DNA from: Psococerastis gibbosa
Lineage: Eukaryota > Arthropoda > Insecta > Psocodea > Psocidae
Assembly (NCBI GenBank): GCA_963971405.1
Contig: OZ020490.1
Coordinates: forward strand, 1,116,001 to 1,180,000
DNA: 64,000 nt
Direction of reading: 5' to 3'
Shown here one piece after another: positions 52,034 through 62,455 of this stretch. The notes under the pieces are model-generated. The model was not told the DNA's origin. It saw nothing but the letters and a program-made list of their open reading frames with translations, and did no database searches. Within the stretch, counting starts at the first letter, position 1, and every line of letters begins with the position of its first letter. A program made the position numbers and the translations under genes.

Positions 52034-53914
52034 CGGGGATTTTCCGCGTATATTGATCTTATTGACCATATCAATAAGAAGTGTATAGCAGCCACGGAAT
52101 GGCCCGCGTCCGCGCCCTCGTCCGCATCCGCGTCCGTACCTGTATCTAAGTCAGGTCCCGCGTTACAGAAAATCCAGATTCCCATTTTTGATGGTTCAAT
52201 TGACCAATGGGAGAATTTCGCTGCGCTTTTTGACAGTTTGGTACACACGCAGACAGGTTTGGACAATGCAACCAAGTTGCAATACTTGCGTTTGTATACC
52301 GCTAAGGAAGCTCATGCCACCGTGGCGGGTTTTGTATTAGAAGGGGCTAACTACCAACTCGCTTATGACGCTCTTAAGAAGAGGTACGCTCATAAACGCC
52401 GCATAGCTTCATATCATGTTCAAAAGTTATTGAAGTTTGAAAATAAATCTGATTTGTTGCATTTTCTCCAGGTTCACCGCACATCGTCGACCGCTTTAGT
52501 CAATCTCAAACTGGCAGATTTGGCTGATCTTATTTTGTTTCAAATTGCTTACAATAATTGTGATAGCAAACTCAGGACTAGTTTTGACAATGAAAATACT
52601 TCAGATCTTCCTAAGCTCAAGGAGCTTATGGAACACGCCGAGAAAAGAGCTCGAACCCGCGAAATGGAGTTAGACGTTAAATCCACTGTTGTCCTGCCTC
52701 AACTTAAATCTAAAGAGTCTAAGATCTATATTACTCAGGAAAAGGTGCCATCTCAGGCGCAATGTAAATATTGCGGTGCTCCACACCAGACATTCCACTG
52801 TCAGAAATCCAAAGAATTACCGCCAGCTGGCCGAGTCGATTTTATCAAATCGGTTCGTGCCTGTTATAACTGCTTTGGTTCACATCAAGTCAAAGACTGC
52901 AGAAGCAAATCAATGTGCAGAACCTGTCAGCGTGCTCATCACACTCTGCTGCACTTACCGCCTCATCGTGTTGAACAGACTCCTGTGTTCTCTGATTCCA
53001 GTTCCGCTCCTGTGCAAGCATCGCCATCTTTTTCCTCGTTGAATCCCGCCAGTGTTTTGCCTTGTGTATCTAATTGTGAAATTCTTCTGGGTACGATTTC
53101 TTGTTTTGTTCGTGACTCTTTCGGACATCTTCATAGTGTCACAGCGCTTCTAGACAACTGCAGCCAAAGAACATTAGTGTCAAACCGCATTGCTGACCGT
53201 TTAGGATTATCCCGCAAAAATGAGGCTCGCAGTATTTCTGGTCTTGGATGTCGTGAGTCCAACTCACAAGGTGTTGTTCAGCTCAATTTGTGTTCAAGGT
53301 TCAATCCTCCCGCTTCGTATTCGACGCAAGCTACTGTCGTCAACCGCTTATGTGAAGAGCTGCCAACTACTGAACTTCCGAATGAGCTCTACCGCAGATT
53401 CTGCCAACTTCCGCTTGCAGATCCGCAGTTCCACCGCAGAAAGAAGATTGATATCTTGCTTGCTGCGAACGCTTACGCCAGCTTCCTTTCGGCAGAGTCA
53501 CCTAACCTCATTCCTGGTGAACCTACTGCTCAGAAAACCCGCTTTGGTTGGGTCATCTTCGGAGATCTACCACAACCACAATCGCACACCCGCTCTTCGA
53601 TCGCAATGGTCACCCGCTTGCATCCACTTGAGTCTACGCTTGCCCGCTTTTGGGACATTGAACAAGTCTCCATGCCTGTGTTACCCGCTAATCCTGTTGA
53701 CGTCACTGCTGAAGAGCATTTCGTCAAAACGCATTCTAGAGACTCCGAAGGAAGATACATAGTGCGTCTCCCTTTCCGCCCTGGGTCAAACCCTGATGAG
53801 TTGTCTAACCGCAGTTCCGCTGAGAAATGTCTGACTTCCCTTGAAAGAAGACTCGACCGCCAACCGCTAGTGAAAGATCAATATTCCGCATTCATGAAAG
53901 AGTTCATTGATTAG
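52034..53914 (+). CDS. BEL/Pao Gag and protease
   Basis: The frame is open from just after a TAA near 52031 with no ATG, so the true N-terminus is lost. IQIPIFDGSIDQWENFAALF starts the BEL-type Gag domain (DUF1759 family), followed by LQYLRLYTAKEAHATV and AYDALKKRY. Numbering from 52238, zinc knuckles are at about 176-188 (CKYCGAPHQTFHC), 209-221 (CYNCFGSHQVKDC) and 227-238. The protease (DUF1758 type) has ALLDNCSQRTLVS at 303-315, with DNC in place of the usual DSG/DTG. The frame ends at TAG (53912-53914); the pol frame continues in phase. Confidence 0.9.
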   Translation, partial: RGFSAYIDLIDHINKKCIAATEWPASAPSSASASVPVSKSGPALQKIQIPIFDGSIDQWENFAALFDSLVHTQTGLDNATKLQYLRLYTAKEAHATVAGFVLEGANYQLAYDALKKRYAHKRRIASYHVQKLLKFENKSDLLHFLQVHRTSSTALVNLKLADLADLILFQIAYNNCDSKLRTSFDNENTSDLPKLKELMEHAEKRARTREMELDVKSTVVLPQLKSKESKIYITQEKVPSQAQCKYCGAPHQTFHCQKSKELPPAGRVDFIKSVRACYNCFGSHQVKDCRSKSMCRTCQRAHHTLLHLPPHRVEQTPVFSDSSSAPVQASPSFSSLNPASVLPCVSNCEILLGTISCFVRDSFGHLHSVTALLDNCSQRTLVSNRIADRLGLSRKNEARSISGLGCRESNSQGVVQLNLCSRFNPPASYSTQATVVNRLCEELPTTELPNELYRRFCQLPLADPQFHRRKKIDILLAANAYASFLSAESPNLIPGEPTAQKTRFGWVIFGDLPQPQSHTRSSIAMVTRLHPLESTLARFWDIEQVSMPVLPANPVDVTAEEHFVKTHSRDSEGRYIVRLPFRPGSNPDELSNRSSAEKCLTSLERRLDRQPLVKDQYSAFMKEFID

Positions 53915-54994
53915 AATCACATGCAAATTGCACCTGTGCCGGCTCCGTACCTACTTCCGCATCATTGCGTCATGAAGGAGAGCACAACAACCAAGCTTAG
54001 ATGTGTCTTCAACGCATGAGCCAAGGACGCTTTGGGGACTTCCATCAATCAGATGCTTCTTCCTGGTCCGAAGTTGCAAGCAGACATCGCTGACATTCTC
54101 ATCCGCTTCCGCTTCCACAATGTCGCCCTGTGTAGCGACATCAAGATGATGTTCCGCCAAATAAAGATGCATACTGATGACGCAAAATATCAGCGAATCT
54201 TCTGGCGCTTTTCTAACGCTGATCCTATACGAGAGTATGAGATTACTTGCGTCGTGTACGGTATGACCAGTAGCAGTTTCCTCGCCCAACGCACGCTCCG
54301 CCAGCTTGCTGTTGACGAAGCTCACCGCTTTCCAAATGCCGCAACCGCTTTAGCTCAAGACTTCTACATGGACGACTATGTTGGAGGGTCTTCTTCTGTC
54401 AACTCCGCCAAGCAACTACGTCAAGAGCTCAGCCAACTTCTTGACGCAGGGTGCATGCCTCTCCGCAAATGGAGCTCAAGCCATCCGACCGCTTTCGATG
54501 ACCTTCCTGATGATCATAAGGAGGTTCCGCTTGAATTCAGCAATGGTGATCCCATGTTGAAAATCCTCGGCTTGTGCTACCTACCGCAAAGTGATTCGTT
54601 CAGCTACCGCTTGAAACCGCTCGACGGCCCCGCAACCAAACGCTCAGTGCTCAGCTACGTCAGCTGCTGCTACGACCCACTTGGACTCTTGTGTGGTATG
54701 ATCTGCCACGCTAAGCATTTCATTCAACGCCTCTGGTTGTTAAGTGTTGGTTGGGACGATCCGCTTCCCGATCCGCTCCGCTCCGACTGGGACGAGTTTC
54801 TACGTGTGATGGCACGTGTTCCAGAACTTAGAGTACCGCGATCTTTCAATGTTGATGGAGCTACGCTGCGTCTCGTGTGCTTCAGTGACGCTTCAATTTC
54901 CGCTTATGCCGCGTGTGTTTACCTGCAGGTACAACGTGGTGATTCCGCAGAAGCTCATCTTATCAAGGCTAAGAGTCGTGTCGACACCGCTTAA
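53915..54994 (+). pseudogene. BEL/Pao reverse transcriptase
   Basis: In phase with Gag: a TAG at 53912 and a TGA near 54017 interrupt it. From 54032 (320 codons) come LPGPKLQADIADILIRFR, the catalytic CSDIKMMFRQI, FWRF, ITCVVYGMTSSSFLAQRTL and FYMDDYVGGS (YMDD at 112-115). LRKWSS, ILGLCYLPQSDSF and VSCCYDPLGLL follow, as in all BEL/Pao enzymes. The frame is lost at 54990, within AKSRVDTA|PLKTQSVPRLELL. Catalytic residues are intact. Confidence 0.9.
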
Positions 54995-56312
54995 GACTCA
55001 GTCAGTTCCTCGCTTAGAGTTGCTAGGCAGTTTGCTAGCTGCTCAACTTCTACAATCAGTGCTTCAAGCAACACCCAACCGCAAATTCGAGTCAATCCAT
55101 ATGCTGACCAACTCTACCATCGTGCTCGTGTGGTTGAAAACATCTCCGCATCTTCTCAACACCTTCGTCGCCAATCGTGTGGTTGCAATCACCGATCTCA
55201 CTGCCAACTGCAAGTGGGCTCATGTCAACTCCGAGTTCAATGCCGCAGATTGTGCCTCTCGTTGCTTCATTGATGATCGTATTTGGTGGAATGGACCTGC
55301 ATTCCTCCGCCGCAGTCCTGATCATTGGGACATCGCTACCCCAACTGAGCCCGCAGAGATTCCCGAGTGCAAGTCCGTCACGCTTGCTATTCACGCTTCA
55401 CCCATGAAGTCCGAATCCTTGGGGTGTATAATTGAGAAGTTTTCTTGTTTGAACCGCCTCCAAATCGCTATTGCTCGCCTTCGTCACCGTGTATACAACG
55501 CTCGTCACGACGTTGTTAAACGTGAAGGTCCGCTATCTGTGCGTAAGTTAAACGACGTTTTACTCACTTGCGTCCGCATAACGCAATCCGCTGAGTTCAC
55601 CGCTGAAATCTCGCAAATACAGTCCACTCGCTCTAACAAGATCCCGCTCAATTTGTCGAAGTTGTCGCCATTCCTTGATGAAGAGGGGCTTCTGAGGGTG
55701 GGCGGCCGCTTACGTCACAGTTCTTTGTCAAACGAGAGCAAACATCCACTGTTGTTACCTAAAATATGTCATCTCGCTTCACTAATTTGTGATTATTATC
55801 ACAAACTGTTGCTGCACGCTGGCCCCCGCCAAACGTTGAGTTTCATTCAGCGTAAATTTTGGATAATTGCCGCTCATTCGCTAATCCGCCATCGAATACA
55901 CTTGTGCAACCCCGGTTTCCGCTTGTCCGCCATTCCGCCGCAGCCACTGATGGCTGACCTTCCGCCAAGTCGTGTGAATCCTGCACCAGCATTTTATCGC
56001 GTCGGGTCAGATTTTGCTGTTCCGTTCGAAACTAAAGAGACTACCCGCCGCAGTAGCCCGCGCCGCAAGACATATTGCTGTGTGTTTGTAGACTTGGCTA
56101 GTAAGGCTGTGCATTTAGAAGCAGTTTCCGAGCTGTCCACCCCCGCGTTTATGGCAGCTTTCCATCGGTTTTGTGCGCGTCGCTCTCTTCCGGCCGAGAT
56201 AATATCAGATAACGGTCGCAACTATCACGGAAGTGCCCGCGAATTGAAGGAAGTTATGAGTTTCCTTCAAACCAGTTATCATGAAATTTATACGCAACTT
56301 GCCGCGCTGTAA
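54990..56312 (+). pseudogene. BEL/Pao RNase H and integrase core
   Basis: Begins PLKTQSVPRLELLGSLLAA and continues with SIHMLTNSTIVLVWL, WAHVNSEFNAADCASR (RNase H). The integrase zinc region follows (HPLLLPKICHLASLICDYYH, LLHAGPRQTLSFI, then RHRIHLCNPGF). The catalytic core has RVGSDFAVPF, CCVFVDLASKAVHLE and EIISDNGRNYHGSARELKEV. TAA at 56310-56312 stops it just before the third catalytic residue. RNase H SNST and integrase D-D are recognisable. Confidence 0.88.
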
Positions 56313-56900
56313 GTGAAATGGAGTTTTAACCCCCCAAGTGCCCCATATTTCGGTGGCATATTTGAAGCCGCAGTGAAGTCGATGAAACGACTCATGTACC
56401 GCCAAATCGGAAGTACGATTTTGACTTTTGAAGAGATCACGACGCTCTTCGCGCGCATTGAGGCCGTCCTCAACAGCCGACCTCTCAGAGTTATGTCTTC
56501 CGACCCTCGCGAAAATTCTGACGTGCTCACCCCCGGACATTTGCTAGTTGGTAGGCCGTTAGTCGCCCCGCCTGAACCGCTCCTCGCTGATGGTGATGTC
56601 AGCGTGGGAACTCGCTGGAAGCGCGTGCAAGCTCTTTCTCAGCTCTTCTGGCGTCGGTGGAGCTCCGAGTACCTCCACTCCCAGATGCAGCGTCAAAGGT
56701 GGACTCGCGATTGCCCCAACCCTAAAGTTGGTGCTCTAGTCTACATCACTGGACTTGCATCGTCGCCTTTGTCATGGCCGATCGGAGTAATTGAACGGGT
56801 GTATCCTAGTAATGACTCGAGGGTTCGCGTAGTGACAGTACGTACCGCGAGTGCCTCGTACACGCGGCCCACAAACCGCCTAGTGTTTTTGCCGCTTTAG
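56313..56900 (+). pseudogene. BEL/Pao integrase end and C-terminal DUF5641-type domain
   Basis: In phase with the preceding frame across the TAA. WSFNPPSAPYFGGIFEAAVK supplies the catalytic Glu. LTPGHLLVGRPL, RWKRVQALSQLFWRRWSSEY and the beta-rich VGALVYITG, WPIGVIERVYPSNDSRVRVV then TRPTNRLVFLPL form the usual C-terminal domain. So one nonsense change separates it from the core. Confidence 0.88.
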
Positions 56901-56960
56901 TTCGTAGGTTTAAGACAATTCGTGTTCATTCGTGTTTCGATATTTCGAAACAGTGGGCGG

Positions 56961-57104
56961 TGTAGGATTTTAGATAGGTGTCACGCAAGAGTTTGCATGC
57001 ATTAGTTTGTCTCCGCAAGTTTACTTTTCTCGTATTTATTGAAATCAGTTGTGCACGATGTTTTGACTGAGAAAGATTAAATGCTAAATATATCCACCGT
57101 AACA
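56961..57104 (+). repeat. Probable BEL/Pao 3' LTR
   Basis: CAGTGGGCGG at 56951-56960 looks like the polypurine tract that precedes BEL/Pao 3' LTRs. TGTAGGATTTTAG starts the proposed LTR and CCACCGTAACA ends it (TG...CA). Without a 5' partner the right boundary is a guess. Confidence 0.5.
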
Positions 57105-57137
57105 TATAGTACCATTTCATTTTTGCCTAAGTTATCC

Positions 57138-57240
57138 TGTGAACAATGGCCAAATTAAAGATCTCATTACTTTGAATGGCTAAACCTTTTGCAAGATCGG
57201 TGTTAGGAACTTGGCCTGTTTTTACACGGAGTGTTTTTGT
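57138..57240 (+). repeat. Dispersed repeat also at 6536-6635
   Basis: About 100 bp in the opposite orientation to the 6.5-kb copy, high identity. It lies next to the uninterrupted host repeat of the 15.7-kb LINE. Confidence 0.7.
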
Positions 57241-57299
57241 TGGGTCTTCCTTTCTTAAATTGAGAGAGTCTAATCCGAAAATAAGGGCTGCTTATACAC

Positions 57300-57775
57300 T
57301 TTACTTGTGTTTTATTTAAGAGTTACGTACCGGTGCAGCTGCTGTGATGTACGCGACCATCAAGATGGCGTCTAGAAACAAAATCCACTTCATTGTGATT
57401 TTGGTGACGGTTCAACGCAAAATGTCAACTAGACGGTCGCTTTGCGCCTTCAACAGTGCGGTATCACTCACTACCACAGCAATATATAGGCGAACCCCGC
57501 TGAATGGCACAAGGAAAATTTGACCAAAACCTGAACTTGAATTAGACCGCCCCGGATGGCCAGCCTAACTACAGCATAAGCTGAAATTAATTAAGCTATA
57601 AGCTAAGAACGGGTGATCCAAACAGAGGTCTGATGAGTTTTTTGCGTGTTGAGTTACAACGAGCAACAGGCCGGAAGTATGGAGCCCATCAACATGTGCC
57701 AAAATGACACTGTAAAGGACTCTGCTGTCATCATCGTTATTCATAACAGGCCAACAAATAATCATAAATATAATT
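57300..57775 (+). repeat. Uninterrupted host repeat (LINE-empty site)
   Basis: Continuous equivalent of 15484-15688 plus 20461-20735. At the place of the LINE it reads 'gcgaaccccgctgaatggcac', i.e. one copy of the target corresponding to CCAATGAA. It contains no ORF with a domain; its own class is unknown. Confidence 0.85.
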
Positions 57776-57870
57776 TAATAATTTTTATAATGTAGGCACG
57801 AGGTGTACGTCGGTCACTGCTGGTGATGGAGGTCCACGTATCTGGATGGTAGGGCCAGGAGCGTAAAGTT

Positions 57871-57905
57871 GGGGGGGGGGGCACGTTGGACCGTGCCCCC
57901 CCCCC
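57871..57905. repeat. Perfect G/C hairpin
   Basis: GGGGGGGGGGGCACG, a 6-base loop TTGGAC, then CGTGCCCCCCCCCC. It resembles the G-tract interiors of the hAT MITEs and may be a MITE remnant starting near 57852 (GGGCCAGGAGCG). Confidence 0.6.
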
Positions 57906-58268
57906 AGCTCCCACCCCCCCAGCCTCGAGCATTGTAAGACGTGGTTCATAATTCATGGTTCCCTTTGCAGCAATATGAATATAAGCATTCCTTTTTAAGC
58001 TTTGTAAAATCTACAGCTATACTTTACAACTATTAAAATGCGTAAAACCCTACTATTTTACTCTTATTTATATTTTCAATTTTTCTTTATCCTGCCTGAT
58101 GACGTCATAAGGTCTTAGTTTTTCTTACTTAGTTACTTAGTTTTTCCCCCGCCATCATTCTGAAGCCTTACTCCTCAGGGTAGGTCTACTTCAGGCCTGG
58201 AGTGGAACACCTACGGACCACAGCTTAGGAGGAACTAGGGCGGCTATACAGAGGGAGGAAGACCAGTT

Positions 58269-58460
58269 CAGGGGCGTATTTACGAATTTGCCGTCATACC
58301 CATAGGGAGGGGGGGGGGGTGGTGTGAGCTTAAGGCAGCGGGTATCCTACACCTTTTAGCATATCATTCTAATCATCTTTTGTTAGATGTGGAGTGAACT
58401 TCTAAGAGGGAAATTAGTCTTCCAGATAGTATCGTATGATTACTTATAAACTTCGATGGG
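58269..58460. mobile_element. hAT-type MITE fragment, one end only
   Basis: CAGGGGCGTATTTACG is a typical hAT MITE terminus and is followed by a G run at 58308-58320. I could not find a matching right end. Confidence 0.4.
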
Positions 58461-59020
58461 AAGGTGGTAGCGTGCTTGTACTAACGTACTTGTGCGAGTC
58501 TCAACCTATTATAACTCAACCAGAGTGCTAACCTATACAGAGGCGACTGAAGAGGTCAATTGGATACATTTAAATTAAATTGTTTGTATTAATCCACGGT
58601 AAAAGCCTTTAAAAATGGTATAAAGTGAAAGAAAATTATAGTAGGATGAAACCCGTTGGAAATATATATAGGCCTATATGCGATTAACCTTTTTAAAAAG
58701 CGAAATAAATAAAGGTGAAATATATACGAATATACTGTATAATGTTTTGTCCCCGCCTCTCTCTTGATCCGCCATTGGGAATAATATTAGTTGTTTTCAC
58801 AAAGCCAAACTTCTCATAGAATATCGATCGCTGGATTGTCATTGAGGTTCTGGTAAATCGAAGAGATGCCTATGTAGAGTTATATATATTTGTAGTACGT
58901 GCCTGAAACCACACGCTAATCGCCGTCTCGGCTTCGGTGGCAAGGTGGTGGACTGGTGGCGTACTTGAGCTTGCGCGAGTCTCTGGGCGCCATGCGATCG
59001 GAGACGTGTCGTAACTCAGT
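58460..59020 (+). repeat. Two SINE-like module D copies
   Basis: 58460-58580 (aaggtggtagcgtgcttgtac to ggtcaattggatacatt) and 58930-59020 (ggtggcaaggtggtgg to ggagacgtgtcgtaactc). The second is cut at 59020 by the LINE fragment. Between them lie short pieces of module A. Confidence 0.55.
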
Positions 59021-59030
59021 GGAAGAATAG

Positions 59031-59275
59031 GGGAGTATTAGGACAGCCTGCCATCAGTTCCTTAGGAGTGAATGAATGAGCGAATGAATGAGTTATTATT
59101 TTCTATCTTTTCTTCTGCTATTATTGTTTTCTTTTTTTTTTTTCATGAAAATGTTATGTTACGTCTGATAATAATGGGAGAAATAAAATAAATTTTAAAT
59201 TGTAAATAGGTTAGCTGGTAAAGTAGCCCTTCGCGGCTAGAGCTCATTTAATATAAAGATGTTTTTCATTTCAAT
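59031..59275 (+). mobile_element. Short 3' copy of the 15.7-kb LINE family
   Basis: 'ggacagcctgccatcag' matches the last codons of ORF2 (RAACHQFL), followed by the 3' UTR: an AT-rich stretch, GGTTAGCTGG, the stem-loop TAGCCCTTCGCGGCTA at 59222-59240, ATATAAAGATG and TTTCATTTCA. A 5'-truncated copy of about 245 bp. Confidence 0.75.
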
Positions 59276-59399
59276 TCATTTACAATTAACTGTCGCCTAG
59301 TTGTGAGTGCCCTGGTGTGGGCCCTTCCCCTCTGTAGGAACCGCCTGCGAGAACATCGGGAGACCTCACCGCGGCAAAACAGCGACCAGTGCGGAATCG

Positions 59400-60360
59400 A
59401 TGAACAGACAGACAGACAGTTCGTATAAAACACTTTTTGGGTTCCTGGCTCCTCAGGAACGTGTAAATCCATTGAAAATTTTTACCATCACAAAGCGGTC
59501 CCTTAACTAAAGAACCGGTCCGAGTTTACTCGAACATGTTCTCCAATTTATCAATTATAGTAGATAGAGAAAATGAGTCATTTCATGGTAATAATTTTCC
59601 TATTGTTAAATTTCGGACATCTGGGGGGGAGGGGGGGTTGTCCACCTGACGTCTCTGGAGGTGAAGTAAATTCATGATAGGTCAGACATTACATTACATT
59701 TCCACCCAGCAATAATGCCATGCACGCAATGCATTTGAGCGTGAATTTTCATTTTTTCAAAAATATTTTTCTTGCACAAAACCAAATAGTTTGTTGGGAA
59801 AGCAACCTGTCCGGTTTCGTTAATCAAATTAACACCTAAAACATGCCTGAAGGTAGAAATCTTCGATGGAAAGGTTTCGCAGAAAAATTATTTTTTTGTC
59901 ATTTTTCATTAAAATTTAGTTATTTTTTTTTTTACCCCCAGAAGCGAAGCAAACTATCAAGGGGCAAGCGACCCCCCGCATTTTGTCATCATTAATAACG
60001 ACTACACTATATGTGAATTTAAAAGAAATCGTTGGAGCCGTTTTGGAGAAATAAGTTTTTTAGACGTTTTTTTGGTGTTTTTCGAGAATAAACCCCCCCC
60101 CCCCCAATTTGAGATAGCCCAAAATGAAAAAAAACAGTCTCTAGGCATGATTTTTGTGAATTTACAGGCCAAATTTTATCAAAGTCGACCGAGTAGTTTG
60201 TTCGGAAATTGACGAACAGACAGACAGACAGACAGAGCGACAGACAGACATTTCGTATAAACCACTTTTTTGGGTTCCTGGGACCTCAAAACATGTAAAC
60301 CCGTTGAAATCCCGGAATCAAAAATTTCGACCATCACAAAGCTTTAATTATACTACGTAT
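59400..60360 (-). repeat. Repeat E, inverted copy plus nested partial copy
   Basis: The full copy 59505-60355 is the reverse complement of 38275-39185, ending with (GACA)n at 60210-60250, 'gggttcctgggacctc' and the terminal hairpin words TATACTACGTATAAATTGGAAAGC. A second partial end (59400-59500) with its own GACAGACAGACAG abuts it. Confidence 0.65.
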
Positions 60361-61944
60361 AAATTGGAAAGCAACAAACAGTAGAGGTTACGAGACAACA
60401 CAGACCATGGGTTGGAAAAGAGGAGAGATATCATTGGCGCGGGTCCTTCCATAAGTTTTGTAGCTATATGCAAACTCGCTGTCCTATGTTTCTTTGGCAT
60501 CATTTTTTCCAAGACTTTTGACTTTCGCACAAGGCTTTACGCTGGGATTCTCAGATAGATAATAGTACATCACTTTATGAAATGTAGTAAAATAATTATA
60601 GCTCCCATGTCGTAGCTGTTTTTATGGAGTGTTATATTGTGTGTCCGAAAACGTAATTTTCAGGAGACCGTATTAACGGTTTTTGCATGTTGTTGTATTT
60701 TATTTCTCTTCAATTTTGCACTTACCTAACCCATTTTTTTTTCAAATAAAAATCTTCGCACTGTTATCTTTTAAAAATGCTCACTTTTGTAACCAAATTC
60801 ACTCACGTTTTCGAGCAAATAATTTTTGAAACAAGTTGTAACAATTTCCCCCCCCCCCCACCATATACATATGTCAAAATTGTAATGCACGTTGCAACTC
60901 TTTTGTACCAAAATTGTAGCTTCATTGTACCAAAATTGTCTTATAATCTGCAAAGTCTTAGTGGACTCTCCGGAAATGTACCAGCGTACTTACAAGTTTT
61001 TATGTACTACTTCCTTAAGCCCTGACGTAATAGCTACTGCAACTGTCTTCTGCTTCAACTGTGATTTGGAACCAAGTTTAATTAAACTGTTTTATCGCTT
61101 CCTACTAAGCTTCGTCAATAAATTTTTTTGAGATGTAACAGCTTTTCGGAAAAAAAAAAAAAAAATAGTGCATTAAAAAAAAATCAATTTTGTGCAGATG
61201 TAACACTTAATAAAAAGAGCGACGATGTATTCAACGTCCAAGGATAATGCACAAGAAAACCGGCAAATAATAAATAAATAAGAGGTCTCCTTAAATTTTT
61301 GATCAAATAAATACGAAACAGTGGGGTTTTTGGCGTTCTGATTTTTGCTATCAGTAAGGTATAGAGTTTACATTAAAAGATTCATTTAACTACAAACGGG
61401 GGGTCTCGGGGTCTCCTATGGGGGTAAATTTGGTAAAATAAGCGCGAAACAGTCTGTTTTATTAATTTTTTAGGAGGAAGGTTTAAATTTAACCGTAGAT
61501 AATTGATGTTTACCCCGGGGAAACTGTTTGATAAATTAAACGCGAAGTGGTTTTACCGACAAAGATTCACATAATTGTCAACCGAGGGGAAATGCTAGAA
61601 TAGATAGGCGAGAAATTGAGGTTGGTCACATTTTTAACTCCACAAGACTAATTGAAGTGTCCCGGGGACTCCAATGGGAGAAATGTTTTGAAATTGTTGC
61701 AAATTTGTGGGCTTTTACTCATTTTGGAAAGAATCATTCCCCTCCCAGTTCCACCCTGGGTACGGTCTTGCATTCGCGAGTGAAAGAATTACATCGAAAT
61801 TTGAAATTGTCAGCGTAAATAATAATTTAATTTGTATTATTTCGTAGGTATTTATTTAATGAAGTACCTAAGCAAGTTCACAGTTAAAGAGTTGTACCTA
61901 TTTAAACATGTTTAACTTCAAAGCAAGAACCCTCTCCTCTTTTA
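60361..61944. other. A+T-rich spacer, nothing recognised
   Basis: A C run at 60849-60859 and an A run at 61151-61165. Short ORFs at 60348-61131 have no domains. Three 'ggggtctc'-type words occur between 61390 and 61680 but do not form a clear repeat. Confidence 0.4.
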
Positions 61945-62058
61945 GGGAGATTCATCTACCTATTGAGACGGCGACCAATGTACGACTTTCGGAAAATTTC
62001 TTCACAGCTTTTTATTGTATGACCCCCTGAGCCAAAAACCACCTTCCGTTCAAAATAT
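61945..62058 (+). repeat. Mosaic repeat fragment
   Basis: 'tttagggagattcatctacctattgagacggcgacc' block also at 13597-13710 and inverted at 41515-41690. It ends at the start of the foldback element. Confidence 0.6.
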
Positions 62059-62059
62059 A

Positions 62060-62455
62060 CAGGGTGTTCCAGACCAACCGGACACCCCCTACAAATCCGT
62101 TATTTTTAGGAATTTTGAAATGCTGTAAAAAGTTCGATAACAGAGTAGGTGTCGAACTACCTTATGGTGGAATCAAATGTTGTTTCGGGAGGTCTGAAAG
62201 GGGGTTTCAGGGGGGGGGGGGTCATGTTTGGTTTCTCAGAATTTTAAAATGAAAAGGTATGCCGTGTTAAACATCAAATAAAAGCTCTTCAAACATACCA
62301 TTGCGTTTGAAAATTCCGAGATACCATCTGAAACTCCCCTTTCGGACATTTGATTCCACCATAAGGTAGTTCAACTATGACTTAGCTATCGTACATTTCA
62401 ACTCTTCAAAATTCCTCATAGTAACCGAGATATAGGGGGTGATCTGAAACTGAAT
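62060..62455. mobile_element. Palindromic foldback element
   Basis: The halves 62085-62180 and 62345-62435 are inverted repeats. The inner 26 bases at 62154-62179 and their complement at 62346-62371 are perfect; outer parts (ggaattttgaa, caccccct) match with some changes. The centre has 'ggggg' tracts and 'cataccattgcgtttg'. The left end is CAGGGTGTTCCAGACC. No coding capacity; target duplication unclear. Confidence 0.7.

Larger units (their letters stand above)
52034..57104 (+). mobile_element. BEL/Pao LTR retrotransposon, 5'-truncated and inactive
   Basis: Gag, protease, RT, RNase H, integrase and the C-terminal domain follow in the order typical of BEL/Pao, with a probable 3' LTR at 56961-57104. 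No matching 5' LTR is upstream; a LINE 3' end lies at 51960 instead. There are three in-frame stops and one frameshift. The base composition is far more G+C-rich than the flanks, with a strong excess of CCGC on the coding strand. Confidence 0.88.
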
